Below, piece by piece: positions 27,568 to 36,246 of a stretch of 64,000 nt of DNA (the stretch's first letter is position 1; each line of letters opens with the position of its first letter). The DNA is from Sphingobium baderi. Lineage in GTDB: Bacteria; Pseudomonadota; Alphaproteobacteria; Sphingomonadales; Sphingomonadaceae. The position numbers and the translations under genes are program-made. The stretch spans positions 3,614,501-3,678,500 of the forward strand of contig NZ_CP013264.1 in assembly GCF_001456115.1 (NCBI RefSeq), read 5' to 3'. The notes beneath the pieces are model-generated. The model did no database searches and was not told the origin of the DNA. It saw only the letters and a program-made list of their open reading frames with translations.

Positions 27568-27969
27568 ATGGGATTGAGCGTTGAAGACCGGCTGGACATC
27601 TACGATCTGTTCGCGCGCTACTGCCAATATGTCGATGCCGGCAGGGCAGCCGAATGGGTGGCGTTGTTCACCGACGACGGCTGCTTTGATATTGTTGGCC
27701 AGATGACCCTGCGCGGCGCCGAACAACTGGCCGGCATGCCCGCGATGCTGGCGGAAAATAGCGGCGGCAAATGGCGGCACCAGATCACCGACATCATGAT
27801 CGACGCGGGGACGAGCGAGGATGTCGCTATCATTGGAGCCTCCGGTCTGGTGACTGACTGGAACAATGGCGGCCGCGCCCTCATGTTCTCCAATTATGAC
27901 GCGACGCTTCGCAAAACGGGCGGCCGCTGGAAAATCGAGAAACTGACCGCCACCATGATGGGAGGCTGA
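27568..27969 (+). CDS. SnoaL-like/NTF2-fold protein (second copy)
   Basis: This 133-residue protein starts after a GGAGAAGGAGAAGGA tract. SVEDRLDIYDLFARYCQYVDAGRAAEWVALFTDDGCFDI is the SnoaL_4 signature also seen at 5518. The C-terminal strand block is GGRWKIEKLTATMMGG. The gene is monocistronic, divergent from the luxE-like operon and convergent with the AraC gene. Its function within the cluster (isomerase, dehydratase or accessory) is unknown. Confidence 0.83.
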   Translation: MGLSVEDRLDIYDLFARYCQYVDAGRAAEWVALFTDDGCFDIVGQMTLRGAEQLAGMPAMLAENSGGKWRHQITDIMIDAGTSEDVAIIGASGLVTDWNNGGRALMFSNYDATLRKTGGRWKIEKLTATMMGG

Positions 27970-27986
27970 ACCGTGAGGAACGCGGT

Positions 27987-28868
27987 CTAGCTGCCGCGTT
28001 CCTCACGATATTCACGGGGGGTCATGCCGGTCGCCTTGCGGAAGGCCGCGGAAAAGGCTGCCGCGCTCTGAAAGCCGCAATTACCGGCAATCACCTTGAT
28101 CATCGCATCGTCCTGCGCGAGTTGCTCCTGCGCCCGGGCAATTCGGCGGCCAGCAATATAGTCGGTCAAGGTCGTGCCGGTCGTGGCCTTGAACGTCCGC
28201 ATGAGGTGACGCGGGCTGGTGCGGATTTCCGTCGCAAGGTCAGCGACGGAAAGCGTGCTGGCCAGTTCCGCTTCTATCCTGTCCTTGATCCGGCGCAGCC
28301 GCCAGCCCGGCATTTGCCCATAAACGCCGCGGTCGTCATATTGGGCATGACGAAAATGTCTGCACAGTTCGACAACCAGCAACAGAGCCATGCTTTCGAG
28401 CAATATGTCCTGCCCGAAGCCGGGGTTACGCAATTCCTCTACCAGTCGGGCAAGTCCCTGACGCACACGGCCGATCTGCACGTCCTGGCATGGCGTCAGA
28501 TCGGCGATGCTGTCCTCCTCGAACAATTGCATTGCCCGCTCATTGGCGAATGTCAGGCATAGCAGACTGTGCTCGCCCGGCTCGCTGAGCGCCGCAAAAG
28601 CGCCGCCCTTGGGCAGAAAGACGATGTCGCCCGGCGGGTCGGCCAACTGGCGGTCGTTGCTGTAGAAACGCGACGTGGGACAGCGCGGGCCGATGGAAAA
28701 ATCGAGATAATAGGAATCGGGCTGGAATACCGCCCTGCTGCTCTGCGTCCAGCCGAAATGGCGGATGTCCGCAAAAATACCATTGGCATGGACTTGTTGT
28801 TCGACATGGAAATGCGAAGCCGTGTGCGGCGCGCACATCGGCAGAGCATTGCCGGCTTCTATCTGCAT
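27987..28868 (-). CDS. AraC-family transcriptional regulator
   Basis: AGGAGG lies 7 bases before ATG 28868, giving 293 residues. The C-terminal AraC/XylS domain has both helix-turn-helix motifs: TLSVADLATEIRTSPRHLMRTFKATTGTTLTDYI and MIKVIAGNCGFQSAAAFSAAFRKATGMTPREYR. The N-terminal half is a cupin-like ligand domain. It lies between the SnoaL-like gene and the MFS gene and is a candidate activator of the luxE-luxC-amidohydrolase operon or the transporter. Confidence 0.92.
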   Translation of the reverse strand: MQIEAGNALPMCAPHTASHFHVEQQVHANGIFADIRHFGWTQSSRAVFQPDSYYLDFSIGPRCPTSRFYSNDRQLADPPGDIVFLPKGGAFAALSEPGEHSLLCLTFANERAMQLFEEDSIADLTPCQDVQIGRVRQGLARLVEELRNPGFGQDILLESMALLLVVELCRHFRHAQYDDRGVYGQMPGWRLRRIKDRIEAELASTLSVADLATEIRTSPRHLMRTFKATTGTTLTDYIAGRRIARAQEQLAQDDAMIKVIAGNCGFQSAAAFSAAFRKATGMTPREYREERGS

Positions 28869-28952
28869 CCTCAAACCTCCTGCCCTTGGTCGAGTCTTTC
28901 TCCGACCTGGAAAGGCAGAGCCATTATTTGCCAGTTGGCCTCGGATAGCAAG

Positions 28953-30326
28953 TCATGGCTGGTCCCGGTCGGCCACATCGGCCGTCATCCACCGGCTCGC
29001 CAGGGCGAACAGACCGGCGGCGAGAATGAAGAAACATGATCCGAAGCTGAGCGACAGGCGCAATCCCTGCGCGCTCGCCGCCTCGCAAGCCTGCGTTGCG
29101 CGCTTCGCACAATCCGCAAGGTCAAGACCTGCCGCTCCCCGCGCGGCTTCCGCCAGAATGTCGCTGACAAGTCCCACCAGCGGCGGGCCAAGGCCATAAC
29201 CCATGACAGAGCTGGTGGCGATGATGATCGCCGACGCCATCGCCCGCATGTGGGGCGGCGCCACATCCTGTCCATGTGCATACATGGCGGGCATGTAGAA
29301 ATGCTGCCCCATCGAAGCCAGGATCATCAGGCCGACGGCAAGGCTCACCGCCGGTATCTGGAACGCGATGGCGTAGAGCATGCCGCACCACAGCAGGCTG
29401 ACGGAGGGAAGCCATGCCTTGATCCGCGGATAGCGGCGATGCCCCAGGTCCATCGCGGGGCCGCCGATCAACGTGAACAATATGCCCACACCACCGATCA
29501 CCAGCCCCATCAGCAGAGACGCGTTTGCCAACGACAGGCCATGCGCCCGCATCAGAAACGAAACCATATATTGCTGGTTGGCATAGCTGCCGATGCCCGC
29601 GACTCCGCCCGCCAGAGCCACCAGGGCAAAGCTGCGGCGACGCAGCAGGTGACGGAACGTAAAGAGGAAGGATGGCGAAGAGGATGGATGGGTCCGGGCC
29701 GGCTCGGGCACGGTTGCGCCAAACAGGATCGCCAGCAGGATACCCGCCGCGCCGCAAATGATGAAGGCCGCGCGCCAGCCATAGGAACCGATCAGGGCGC
29801 CGCCGACCACTGCCGCGAACATGGCTCCAAAAGGACCGGCAACCGCGAATATGGCGATGACCGTCGTCCGCCGCTCGGCCGGGAAAGCGTCGGAAATCAG
29901 CGAGTGGGATGCAGGGGTGCATCCTGCTTCGCCGATGCTGACCGCCGCCCTGCCGATCAGCATCTGGACGAAATTGGCCGCCATCCCGCAAAAGGCGGTC
30001 ATGGCGCTCCACAATGTCAGCGAAATGGCGATGATCCTGACCCGCCGGCCCCGGTCAGCCGCCCGCGCGATCGGAAAGCTGAAAAGCGTGTAGAGGATGG
30101 CGAAGGCCGGCCCACCGATCAGGCCAAGCTGAAAATCGCTGAGACCAAGGTCGATCTTGATCAGTTCCTGCGCGACCGAAAAGAGCAGACGATCGATATA
30201 ATTGAGGCAGTTCAGCAGAAACAGGGCGATGATGGTCCAGAGCAGAACCGACCGGCTGGCGGTCGGCGAAGGCTTTCCATGAGGCACCGCCCCCTGTGCG
30301 GTGCCCGCAGTTGATGGATTGTGCAT
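28953..30326 (-). CDS. Major facilitator superfamily transporter, spinster-like
   Basis: This 457-residue protein has about twelve hydrophobic segments. LLNCLNYIDRLLFSVAQELIKIDLGLSDFQLGLIGG at residues 38-73 and the loop-2/3 motif PIARAADRGRRVRIIA are typical of the spinster-type MFS group, as is GRAAVSIGEAGCTPASHSLISDAFPAERR. Such carriers flank aromatic and steroid catabolic clusters in sphingomonads, where they are assumed to import a lipophilic acid. The substrate here is not known. Confidence 0.9.
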   Translation of the reverse strand: MHNPSTAGTAQGAVPHGKPSPTASRSVLLWTIIALFLLNCLNYIDRLLFSVAQELIKIDLGLSDFQLGLIGGPAFAILYTLFSFPIARAADRGRRVRIIAISLTLWSAMTAFCGMAANFVQMLIGRAAVSIGEAGCTPASHSLISDAFPAERRTTVIAIFAVAGPFGAMFAAVVGGALIGSYGWRAAFIICGAAGILLAILFGATVPEPARTHPSSSPSFLFTFRHLLRRRSFALVALAGGVAGIGSYANQQYMVSFLMRAHGLSLANASLLMGLVIGGVGILFTLIGGPAMDLGHRRYPRIKAWLPSVSLLWCGMLYAIAFQIPAVSLAVGLMILASMGQHFYMPAMYAHGQDVAPPHMRAMASAIIIATSSVMGYGLGPPLVGLVSDILAEAARGAAGLDLADCAKRATQACEAASAQGLRLSLSFGSCFFILAAGLFALASRWMTADVADRDQP

Positions 30327-30566
30327 CGCTCGTCCCGCCCGGTTATGAATTCTTTCCAGACCATTAGGGCAATGCAGCGCCCCATGCTTCCTTCAGAACT
30401 ATCGCTCACGCGACGAATATCGCCTGGCGGACAGATTAATCGTCTATCGAACCTGCCAAAAGGTAGAAGGCATGGCCTGCTCATGGACCATGATGACCCA
30501 CGGCTGAAAGGCGGGCCGCATGGCGGCGCCCCCGTCAGCCACAGCGATGAGAGGAATGATCCGAAG

Positions 30567-31367
30567 ATGAAAAGACTCGAGAACAAGGTCGCGATCGTCA
30601 CGGGCGGAGGCGGCGGCATAGGCGCGGCCGTCGCCCGCCGTCTGGTTTCCGAAGGCGCGAGCGTGGTCATCGCCGATCTGTTCGAAGATGCCGCGGCCAA
30701 GGCCGCCGAGCCGCTGGGCGACAAGGCGCTCGCCGTGCAGTTCGATGCCGCGAACCCGCAATCGGTCAAGGATATGGTGGACCGGACGGTCGGCCATTTC
30801 GGCCGTGTCGACATCCTTCACAACAACGCCGCGATGACCGATCCGGTCAAAAGCCCGCAAGACACCACCGCACCCGATATTCCGCTGCCGATCTGGCAGG
30901 AAATTCTCGACATCAACCTGACCGGCTATCTGCTGGGCTGCAAATATGCGATCCCGCACATGGTGGCCGGCGGCGGCGGGTCGATCATCAATACGGCGTC
31001 CAATTCCGGCACCGCGGGCGATCTGGCGCGGATCGCCTATGGCTCGACCAAGGCGGCGATCATCGGCTTGACCAAATATGTCGCAACCCAGCATGGCCGG
31101 CAGAATATCCGCTGCAACAGCATCGCTCCCGGCGTCGTGCTGACCCCGGCGCTGGAAAAAACGGTGCCGGGGCTCAAGGAAATCATCCAGCGGCACATAT
31201 TGACGCCCGAATTCGGCACGCCCGATGATATCGCGGCCCTCGTGGCCTTTCTGGCATCGGACGAATCCCGCTACATCACCGGGGAGAACATCTCCATTTC
31301 CGGCGGCGGACTGGTGCATCAGCCCCATTACGCCGATCTGCTCGCATTTATGGAAGCAGGGGATTAA
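30567..31367 (+). CDS. Short-chain dehydrogenase/reductase
   Basis: ATG 30567 is preceded by GAGAGGA; the frame is open further upstream but the SDR fold begins here (266 residues). Motifs are TGGGGGIGAAVARRL, HNNAAMTD, a Ser in NTASNSG and Y-x3-K in YGSTKAAIIG; the product ends with GENISISGGGLVHQ. An Asp after beta strand 2 (VVIADLFED) suggests NAD preference. It is divergent from the MFS gene and is the last catabolic-type gene before the encapsulin locus. Confidence 0.9.
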   Translation: MKRLENKVAIVTGGGGGIGAAVARRLVSEGASVVIADLFEDAAAKAAEPLGDKALAVQFDAANPQSVKDMVDRTVGHFGRVDILHNNAAMTDPVKSPQDTTAPDIPLPIWQEILDINLTGYLLGCKYAIPHMVAGGGGSIINTASNSGTAGDLARIAYGSTKAAIIGLTKYVATQHGRQNIRCNSIAPGVVLTPALEKTVPGLKEIIQRHILTPEFGTPDDIAALVAFLASDESRYITGENISISGGGLVHQPHYADLLAFMEAGD

Positions 31368-31374
31368 CGGTTGG

Positions 31375-31417
31375 ACCGGGCCAGCGGCATGTGATCTATC
31401 CATGTCGCTGGCCCGGC
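31375..31417. terminator. Long hairpin after the SDR gene
   Basis: ACCGGGCCAGCGGCATG at 31375-31391 pairs with CATGTCGCTGGCCCGGC at 31401-31417 with few mismatches around a 9-base loop. It begins 8 bases after the SDR stop. It lacks a clear U-run, so a factor-independent role is likely but not certain. Confidence 0.6.
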
Positions 31418-31472
31418 CGCGCTCACCTTTCAAAGACGGCGTCGCCATCCGGCGACCCTTTCGCGCCCGGGC

Positions 31473-31622
31473 CTATATATAGACCAGCATCTTGGCCTTG
31501 CCCGCATCCTGCGCCGCGATCTTCATCGACACTGGCGCAGCGGCAGGTTCATACAGAAGCGAAACGGAAAGCGGGTCATCCGCTTCCATCGCCACATCGG
31601 CAAGAACGCCTGAAACAGCCCT
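31473..31622 (-). pseudogene. Possible C-terminal remnant of an unrecognised gene
   Basis: In the 329-base gap before the DyP gene, one minus-strand frame between a TAA at 31623-31625 and a TAG at 31473 reads 49 codons with normal-looking composition: ADVAMEADDPLSVSLLY followed by KIAAQDAGKAKMLVYI at the end. There is no start with a ribosome site except an internal ATG (31587-31589). It may be the tail of a decayed gene or a 38-residue protein. I do not recognise it. Confidence 0.25.
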
Positions 31623-31696
31623 TTACATGGCTGGAATCATCGACATGATCGGGGCCTGGAGAAAGCGACCGGCAAAGCCCGATGGGGAGTGAATTT

Positions 31697-32749
31697 GTGG
31701 AATCCATAGAAAGTCAGCCGGTTGCAGCAAAGCTCTCCCGTTCGGCGATCTTCCTTGTCGCAACCCTGAACGACACGCCCCAAGGCCTTCAAAAGGTGCG
31801 GGCATTTTGCGCGGACCTTTCCGCCTTCATACGCGCCGTGGGCTTTCGCGACCTGGATGGAGGCTTGTCCTGCGTCATGGGTTTCGGCTCGGACGCCTGG
31901 GACCGGCTCTTCGGCGCGCCGCGTCCCCAGGAATTGCATCCCTTCCAGGAAATACAGGGCGTCCACCACGCGGTGTCGACGCCGGGCGACATCCTCTTTC
32001 ACATTCGTGCGATGAGCATGGACCTTTGCTTTGAACTTGCGACGCAGATCATGATCCGGATCGGATCGGCGGTCACGATCGTGGATGAAACGCACGGGTT
32101 CAAATATTTCGACGATCGCGACCTTCTTGGCTTTGTCGACGGAACCGAAAATCCCGTCGGCCCCGCCTGTATCGATGCTGCGGTCATCGGGGATGAGGAT
32201 CCCGATTTCGCCGGCGGCAGCTATGTGATCGTGCAGAAATATCTTCACGACCTCGCCAAGTGGGAGGCGATCCCGGTCGAACAGCAGGAAGGGATCGTTG
32301 GACGAAAGAAGCTTTCGGACATTGAACTGGAAGAGGCCGCCAAACCCACCTTCGCGCATAATGTGCTGACCAGCATCAACGACGACGCCGGCAATTCGCT
32401 CGATATCGTGCGGGACAACATGCCCTTCGGCGACATCGGCAAGGGTGAGTTCGGCACCTATTTCATCGGCTATGCCCGATCGCCCAGCCGCACCGAACGG
32501 ATGCTTCGGAACATGTTCATCGGCGATCCGCCGGGAAATTACGACCGCCTCCTGGATGTCAGCCGGGCCGTCACGGGGAGCCTGTTCTTCGTCCCCACGG
32601 CATCGTTTCTGGACAATGTATCGGCGCAAGCGGCAACATCGCCCGAAACGGACGTGCAGCCCGTCACAGATCAATCCGCGGCCGATGCAGAACCGGCGGC
32701 GCGATCGAACGGATCATTGGGTATTGGATCTTTGAAGAGCGAGGACTGA
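31697..32749 (+). CDS. B-type dye-decolorizing heme peroxidase, encapsulin cargo
   Basis: I prefer GTG 31697 (GGGGAG 7 bases upstream; 350 residues) over ATG 31682, which overlaps that site. Motifs of B-type DyPs are present: GFVDGTENP with the distal Asp (D148), the proximal heme His in KPTFAHNVLTSI (H221), and the distal Arg and Asn in DIVRDNMPFG (R239, N241). It uses peroxide to oxidise dyes, phenolics or unknown substrates. A flexible Ala/Pro/Asp-rich linker ends in NGSLGIGSLKSED, the known encapsulin-targeting tag. The shell gene follows after one base. Confidence 0.95.
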   Translation: MESIESQPVAAKLSRSAIFLVATLNDTPQGLQKVRAFCADLSAFIRAVGFRDLDGGLSCVMGFGSDAWDRLFGAPRPQELHPFQEIQGVHHAVSTPGDILFHIRAMSMDLCFELATQIMIRIGSAVTIVDETHGFKYFDDRDLLGFVDGTENPVGPACIDAAVIGDEDPDFAGGSYVIVQKYLHDLAKWEAIPVEQQEGIVGRKKLSDIELEEAAKPTFAHNVLTSINDDAGNSLDIVRDNMPFGDIGKGEFGTYFIGYARSPSRTERMLRNMFIGDPPGNYDRLLDVSRAVTGSLFFVPTASFLDNVSAQAATSPETDVQPVTDQSAADAEPAARSNGSLGIGSLKSED

Positions 32750-32750
32750 C

Positions 32751-33563
32751 ATGAACAATCTTCATCGCGAACTGGCGCCCATTTCCGAGAGCGCATGGGC
32801 CCAGATCGAGCAGGAGGCCGGACGGACGCTCAAGCGTTATCTGGGCGCGCGGAAGGTGGTGGATCTGATCGGTCCCAAGGGTTTCGACCTCTCTTCCGTG
32901 GGGACCGGGCACACGCGCGACATTCCACCGCTCTGCGACGGGCTCAAGGTCGCCCAGCGGCAGGTTGTCCCGGTCCTTGAACTGCGGGTTCCCTTCAGGC
33001 TCACGCGCAAGGCGATAGATGATGTCGAGCGCGGCTCGAACGATTCCGACTGGCAACCGCTCAAGGACGCAGCGCGGACGATCGCCTTCGCGGAGGACCA
33101 CGTCATCATCGAGGGGTATCCGCAAGGCGGCATCGACGGCATGCGCCAGGTCACAAGCAATCCAAAGCTCACCTTGCCCAGCGATATTCAGGGCTATCCC
33201 GATGCCGTCGCGGAAGCGGTGAACGCGCTTCGGCTCGCCGGCGTCAACGGACCCTATGCGCTGGTGCTGGGATCAGATGCCTATACCAGCATCACCGGCG
33301 GCAGCGACGAAGGCTATCCCATTCTCAAACATATCCAGCGGCTGGTCGACAAGGACATCATCTGGAGTCCCGCGATCAAAGGCGGCGTGGTCGTCACGAC
33401 CCGCGGCGGCGATTTCGACCTTACGATCGGTCAGGACCTTTCCATCGGCTATCTCAGCCATTCGGCCGATGACGTCGAACTCTATTTTCAGGAAACGCTG
33501 ACCTACCAGACCCAGACGGCTGAGGCATCCGTGATCCTCGATCCGCCTGTGCAGGCCGATTGA
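32751..33563 (+). CDS. Encapsulin nanocompartment shell protein (family 1, linocin-M18-like)
   Basis: This 270-residue protein opens with NNLHRELAPISESAWAQIEQEAGRTLKRYLGARKVVDL and contains GIDGM and NALRLAGVNGPYALVLGSDAYTSI, typical of encapsulin shells with the HK97 capsid fold. It ends IGYLSHSADDVELYFQETLTYQ. Sixty copies would assemble a T=1 shell around the DyP peroxidase encoded just upstream; the C-terminal tag of that enzyme docks on the inner wall. The two genes are one base apart (stop then ATG), so they are one operon. Similar DyP-encapsulin pairs are known from actinobacteria and proteobacteria. Confidence 0.96.
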   Translation: MNNLHRELAPISESAWAQIEQEAGRTLKRYLGARKVVDLIGPKGFDLSSVGTGHTRDIPPLCDGLKVAQRQVVPVLELRVPFRLTRKAIDDVERGSNDSDWQPLKDAARTIAFAEDHVIIEGYPQGGIDGMRQVTSNPKLTLPSDIQGYPDAVAEAVNALRLAGVNGPYALVLGSDAYTSITGGSDEGYPILKHIQRLVDKDIIWSPAIKGGVVVTTRGGDFDLTIGQDLSIGYLSHSADDVELYFQETLTYQTQTAEASVILDPPVQAD

Positions 33564-33672
33564 CGGGCGCTTATCGTTCGATAACGAACAGGCGGCGCGC
33601 AAGCCTCAGCCTGCCGTGTTCCACACAATATTCGTCATGCGATCCGCTTTCGCCAAGCGGATCGCCCGCGGT

Positions 33673-34221
33673 TCAGTTCGCCTTGCTCAGGTCCACCTTG
33701 TCGACCCATTCGGGATAGAAGGTCGGCTCCCGATTGGACCATCCGATCGCCGTCGCCGCCGCTTCGCTGATCGATTGGAGCAGCGCGCGCCGCTTCTCTG
33801 GATGCAGGTGCGGCAGGCTCGCCGCCGCGCAGAAAGCGCCGGGCAGCCAAGGCCGGGCCCCCGCCCCCAACAGCCGCTCATAAAGGAAACGATAGGCCGA
33901 AAAGCTTCCCAGCCGATCCTGCCCCAGATCGAAGGCCGACACGATCACCAGCGGCGCCATGAACGGCTCCATCTGATCCAGGCCGCTATCGTCCGGAACC
34001 CGCGCCTTGATTTCGTCCAGCCGCCCATAGATGCGGGCCTGGGCGCGGATGGAGGCTTCCTCCACCATGTCGCGCGACCACAGCTTCATCGCGTCGCGGC
34101 GATGCAGCCCTATGTCCAGAGATCGCCTGATATAGCGTTGCGTCGCGCTGGTGAAGCTGGCGAATTCGCGAAGTTCCGCCAGGGTAATGGCGCCATCCGC
34201 AGGTCTTGCACTCGTGCCCAT
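33673..34221 (-). CDS. Hypothetical protein, convergent with encapsulin
   Basis: GGAGG lies 8 bases before ATG 34221, giving about 182 residues; ATG 34227 is an alternative. The protein is soluble and largely helical, with LAELREFASFTSATQRYIRRSLDIG near the start and RFLYERLLGAGARPWLPGAFCAAA later. No motif is recognised. Codon use looks like the surrounding chromosome, so it is a real core or accessory gene of unknown role. Confidence 0.7.
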   Translation of the reverse strand: MGTSARPADGAITLAELREFASFTSATQRYIRRSLDIGLHRRDAMKLWSRDMVEEASIRAQARIYGRLDEIKARVPDDSGLDQMEPFMAPLVIVSAFDLGQDRLGSFSAYRFLYERLLGAGARPWLPGAFCAAASLPHLHPEKRRALLQSISEAAATAIGWSNREPTFYPEWVDKVDLSKAN

Positions 34222-34411
34222 GCTCATGCCCTCCGACTTCCAGTCGTCCTGCAGAACATGCACGCCTTATGGTTACTGAAGGCTTAAGCGCCTGTTCCAC
34301 CGACATTCACAGGGAATCAGATTTCGTTTTGCGGCGCAACATCATTTTTTCGCTATGCGGCGGATGGAGGCGATTTCCATCCGCTCTTGTCTCAGAAAAA
34401 TCGAGAGAAAA

Positions 34412-34663
34412 TCAATCCGCGCGGCCTTCCAGCACCGCGCCGATCATGCTGCGCCATACGGCGACATCGCCCGCCTGCGCCATCTGCATATCGGGTTCAC
34501 GCAGGGTATGGAGAATGGCATAGGCGTCATCGACGTGCCGATGCCATGTCGCATCCACCGCGCTCGACGCATGCGGATCGTTGCCTTCACCATTCAGGCT
34601 CAGTTGGCGTCCGGCAAGAACGCGGGCGATACGCTCAATCGCAGGCGTGGCAGATGTCGGCAT
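34412..34663 (-). CDS. Small hypothetical protein (83 residues)
   Basis: GGAGAG lies just upstream of ATG 34663. The product includes AIERIARVLAGRQLSLNGEG and a C-terminal VDDAYAILHTLREPDMQMAQAGDVAVWRSMI. The pattern of an N-terminal amphipathic helix and a conserved-looking tail suggests a real small sphingomonad protein, but I cannot name a family. Confidence 0.6.
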   Translation of the reverse strand: MPTSATPAIERIARVLAGRQLSLNGEGNDPHASSAVDATWHRHVDDAYAILHTLREPDMQMAQAGDVAVWRSMIGAVLEGRAD

Positions 34664-34753
34664 AAACGGCTCTCCTTCCAAAGGGGCGGCCTGGTGTTTT
34701 TCCGCCTTGAAAGCCGCCCTTGCCCTCATATTAACATGTTTCCCGCAGGGCCG

Positions 34754-34969
34754 CTATTGGCCCCGCTCCTTCTTATATCCCGAAGATGGCACCGGATCGC
34801 CATTGTCGCCCGGCATGGTGGCGGCCGGGGGATCGGATGCATCCATCGAATCCTTCAGTCCTTCCTCCAGCTTCTCTTCCGTCGTGACGGCATGGTCCTG
34901 CGCGTCGGTCGGTCGCTTGTCACCCGCCTCCTCCCGGCTGTTGGGCCGGATATCGCTCTTGTCGGACAT
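34754..34969 (-). CDS. Small acidic hydrophilic hypothetical protein (71 residues)
   Basis: ATG 34969 has GGAGAG upstream. The product is highly charged and contains no hydrophobic core (KSDIRPNSREEAGDKRPT; PGDNGDPVPSSGYKKERG at the end), like stress-related disordered proteins. A far longer open frame on the same strand (to 35689) is only antisense to the histidine kinase gene and is not supported. Confidence 0.6.
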   Translation of the reverse strand: MSDKSDIRPNSREEAGDKRPTDAQDHAVTTEEKLEEGLKDSMDASDPPAATMPGDNGDPVPSSGYKKERGQ

Positions 34970-35131
34970 AATGGCTCTCCTTGTTGGACCGGAACACCGG
35001 CCCTCTGCCAAAGGAAAACGGATGCCCATGGGCGGGGGTTCCGTCAGGCGCTTCGACCAATGGTCAGCGTCTTTCGACCAGCTACACGACAGACACGCGA
35101 CAGCGGATGCCCTTTGGCGTAGACCGGCAAT

Positions 35132-36241
35132 ATGACGTTTCTTCCCGAAGACGGCGAACGCGGCGTGCCGCCCGCCATTGCGCTCTATTCCATCCTCGGC
35201 TTCTGGCTCTTCTACGCCATCCTCGTGTCGCTGCGCGCCGCCGTCATGGGATTTGAGGCGCAGGACGCGCTGGCCGCGCGGCGCATGGTGGTGACGGTGA
35301 TCGGCGTCGTCGCCACATGGGTTCTCTATCTGGCGCTGCGCCGGTTCGATCATAAGCCGCTCAGCGTCCGCGTCGTCGCGGCCTTTTCGCTGGCGGCTCC
35401 CTTTGCGCTGGCGATGGCGGCGGCGAATTTCTACATCTTCAACGTCTATGATCCCGTGGGCCTGTTCCCGGATTCCGATCCGGCGAAATATGAAAAAGCG
35501 GGCTACGCCCTCATGTCGATCGTGGAAGACGCGATCAGCCGCTATTTCTTCCTCGCCGCCTGGGCCGGTCTGTATCTGGCCATTTCCTATGCCAGCGAAG
35601 CGCATCGCGTCGAACGCCGCGCCGCGCGCCTCGAACGCGCGGCGCAACAGGCGGAACTGCGCTCGCTGCGTTATCAGGTAAACCCGCATTTCCTGTTCAA
35701 CACGCTCAATTCCCTGTCCTCCCTCGTCATGAAAGATCGGCGGGACGAGGCGGAGCAGATGATACTCTCCCTATCCAACTTCTACCGCACCAGCCTGACC
35801 GGCGATCCGCTGGAAGATGTGCCGCTGGAAGAGGAAGTGCATCTTCAGAAGCTCTATCTCGACATCGAAGCCGTCCGTTTCCCCGACCGCCTCATCACGC
35901 GCATCGATGTGCCCCCATCCCTGCTTCACGCCTGCGTGCCGGGCCTGATCCTTCAGCCGCTGGTGGAAAATGCGATCAAATATGGCGTGTCGCGCACGTC
36001 CGCATCCGTCACCATCACCATCGCCGCGTGTGAGCAGGATGGGATGCTCCGCCTCACCGTCACCGATGACGGCGACAAGCCGCCCAGCGCATCGGACGGC
36101 GGCAACGGCATCGGCCTCGCCAATGTGCGCGACCGGCTGGCCGCCCGCTTTGGCGATGAAGGCCGCATATATTATGGTCCGCGTGAGGGCGGCGGCTTTG
36201 CGGTCGAACTTGCCCTTCCGATCATCCGACGGGGCTGCTGA
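35132..36241 (+). CDS. Sensor histidine kinase of the LytS/YehU (His_kinase) type
   Basis: This 369-residue protein has about four N-terminal membrane segments up to residue 155 and a short coiled region. The HisKA-less kinase domain follows: QVNPHFLFNTLNSLSSLV (phospho-His box), GLILQPLVENAIKYG (N box) and NGIGLANVRDRLAARFG (G box). Membrane-embedded sensors of this class work with LytTR response regulators, and one starts 5 bases downstream, so the two form a two-component pair. The signal is unknown. Confidence 0.93.
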   Translation: MTFLPEDGERGVPPAIALYSILGFWLFYAILVSLRAAVMGFEAQDALAARRMVVTVIGVVATWVLYLALRRFDHKPLSVRVVAAFSLAAPFALAMAAANFYIFNVYDPVGLFPDSDPAKYEKAGYALMSIVEDAISRYFFLAAWAGLYLAISYASEAHRVERRAARLERAAQQAELRSLRYQVNPHFLFNTLNSLSSLVMKDRRDEAEQMILSLSNFYRTSLTGDPLEDVPLEEEVHLQKLYLDIEAVRFPDRLITRIDVPPSLLHACVPGLILQPLVENAIKYGVSRTSASVTITIAACEQDGMLRLTVTDDGDKPPSASDGGNGIGLANVRDRLAARFGDEGRIYYGPREGGGFAVELALPIIRRGC

Positions 36242-36246
36242 AACCT

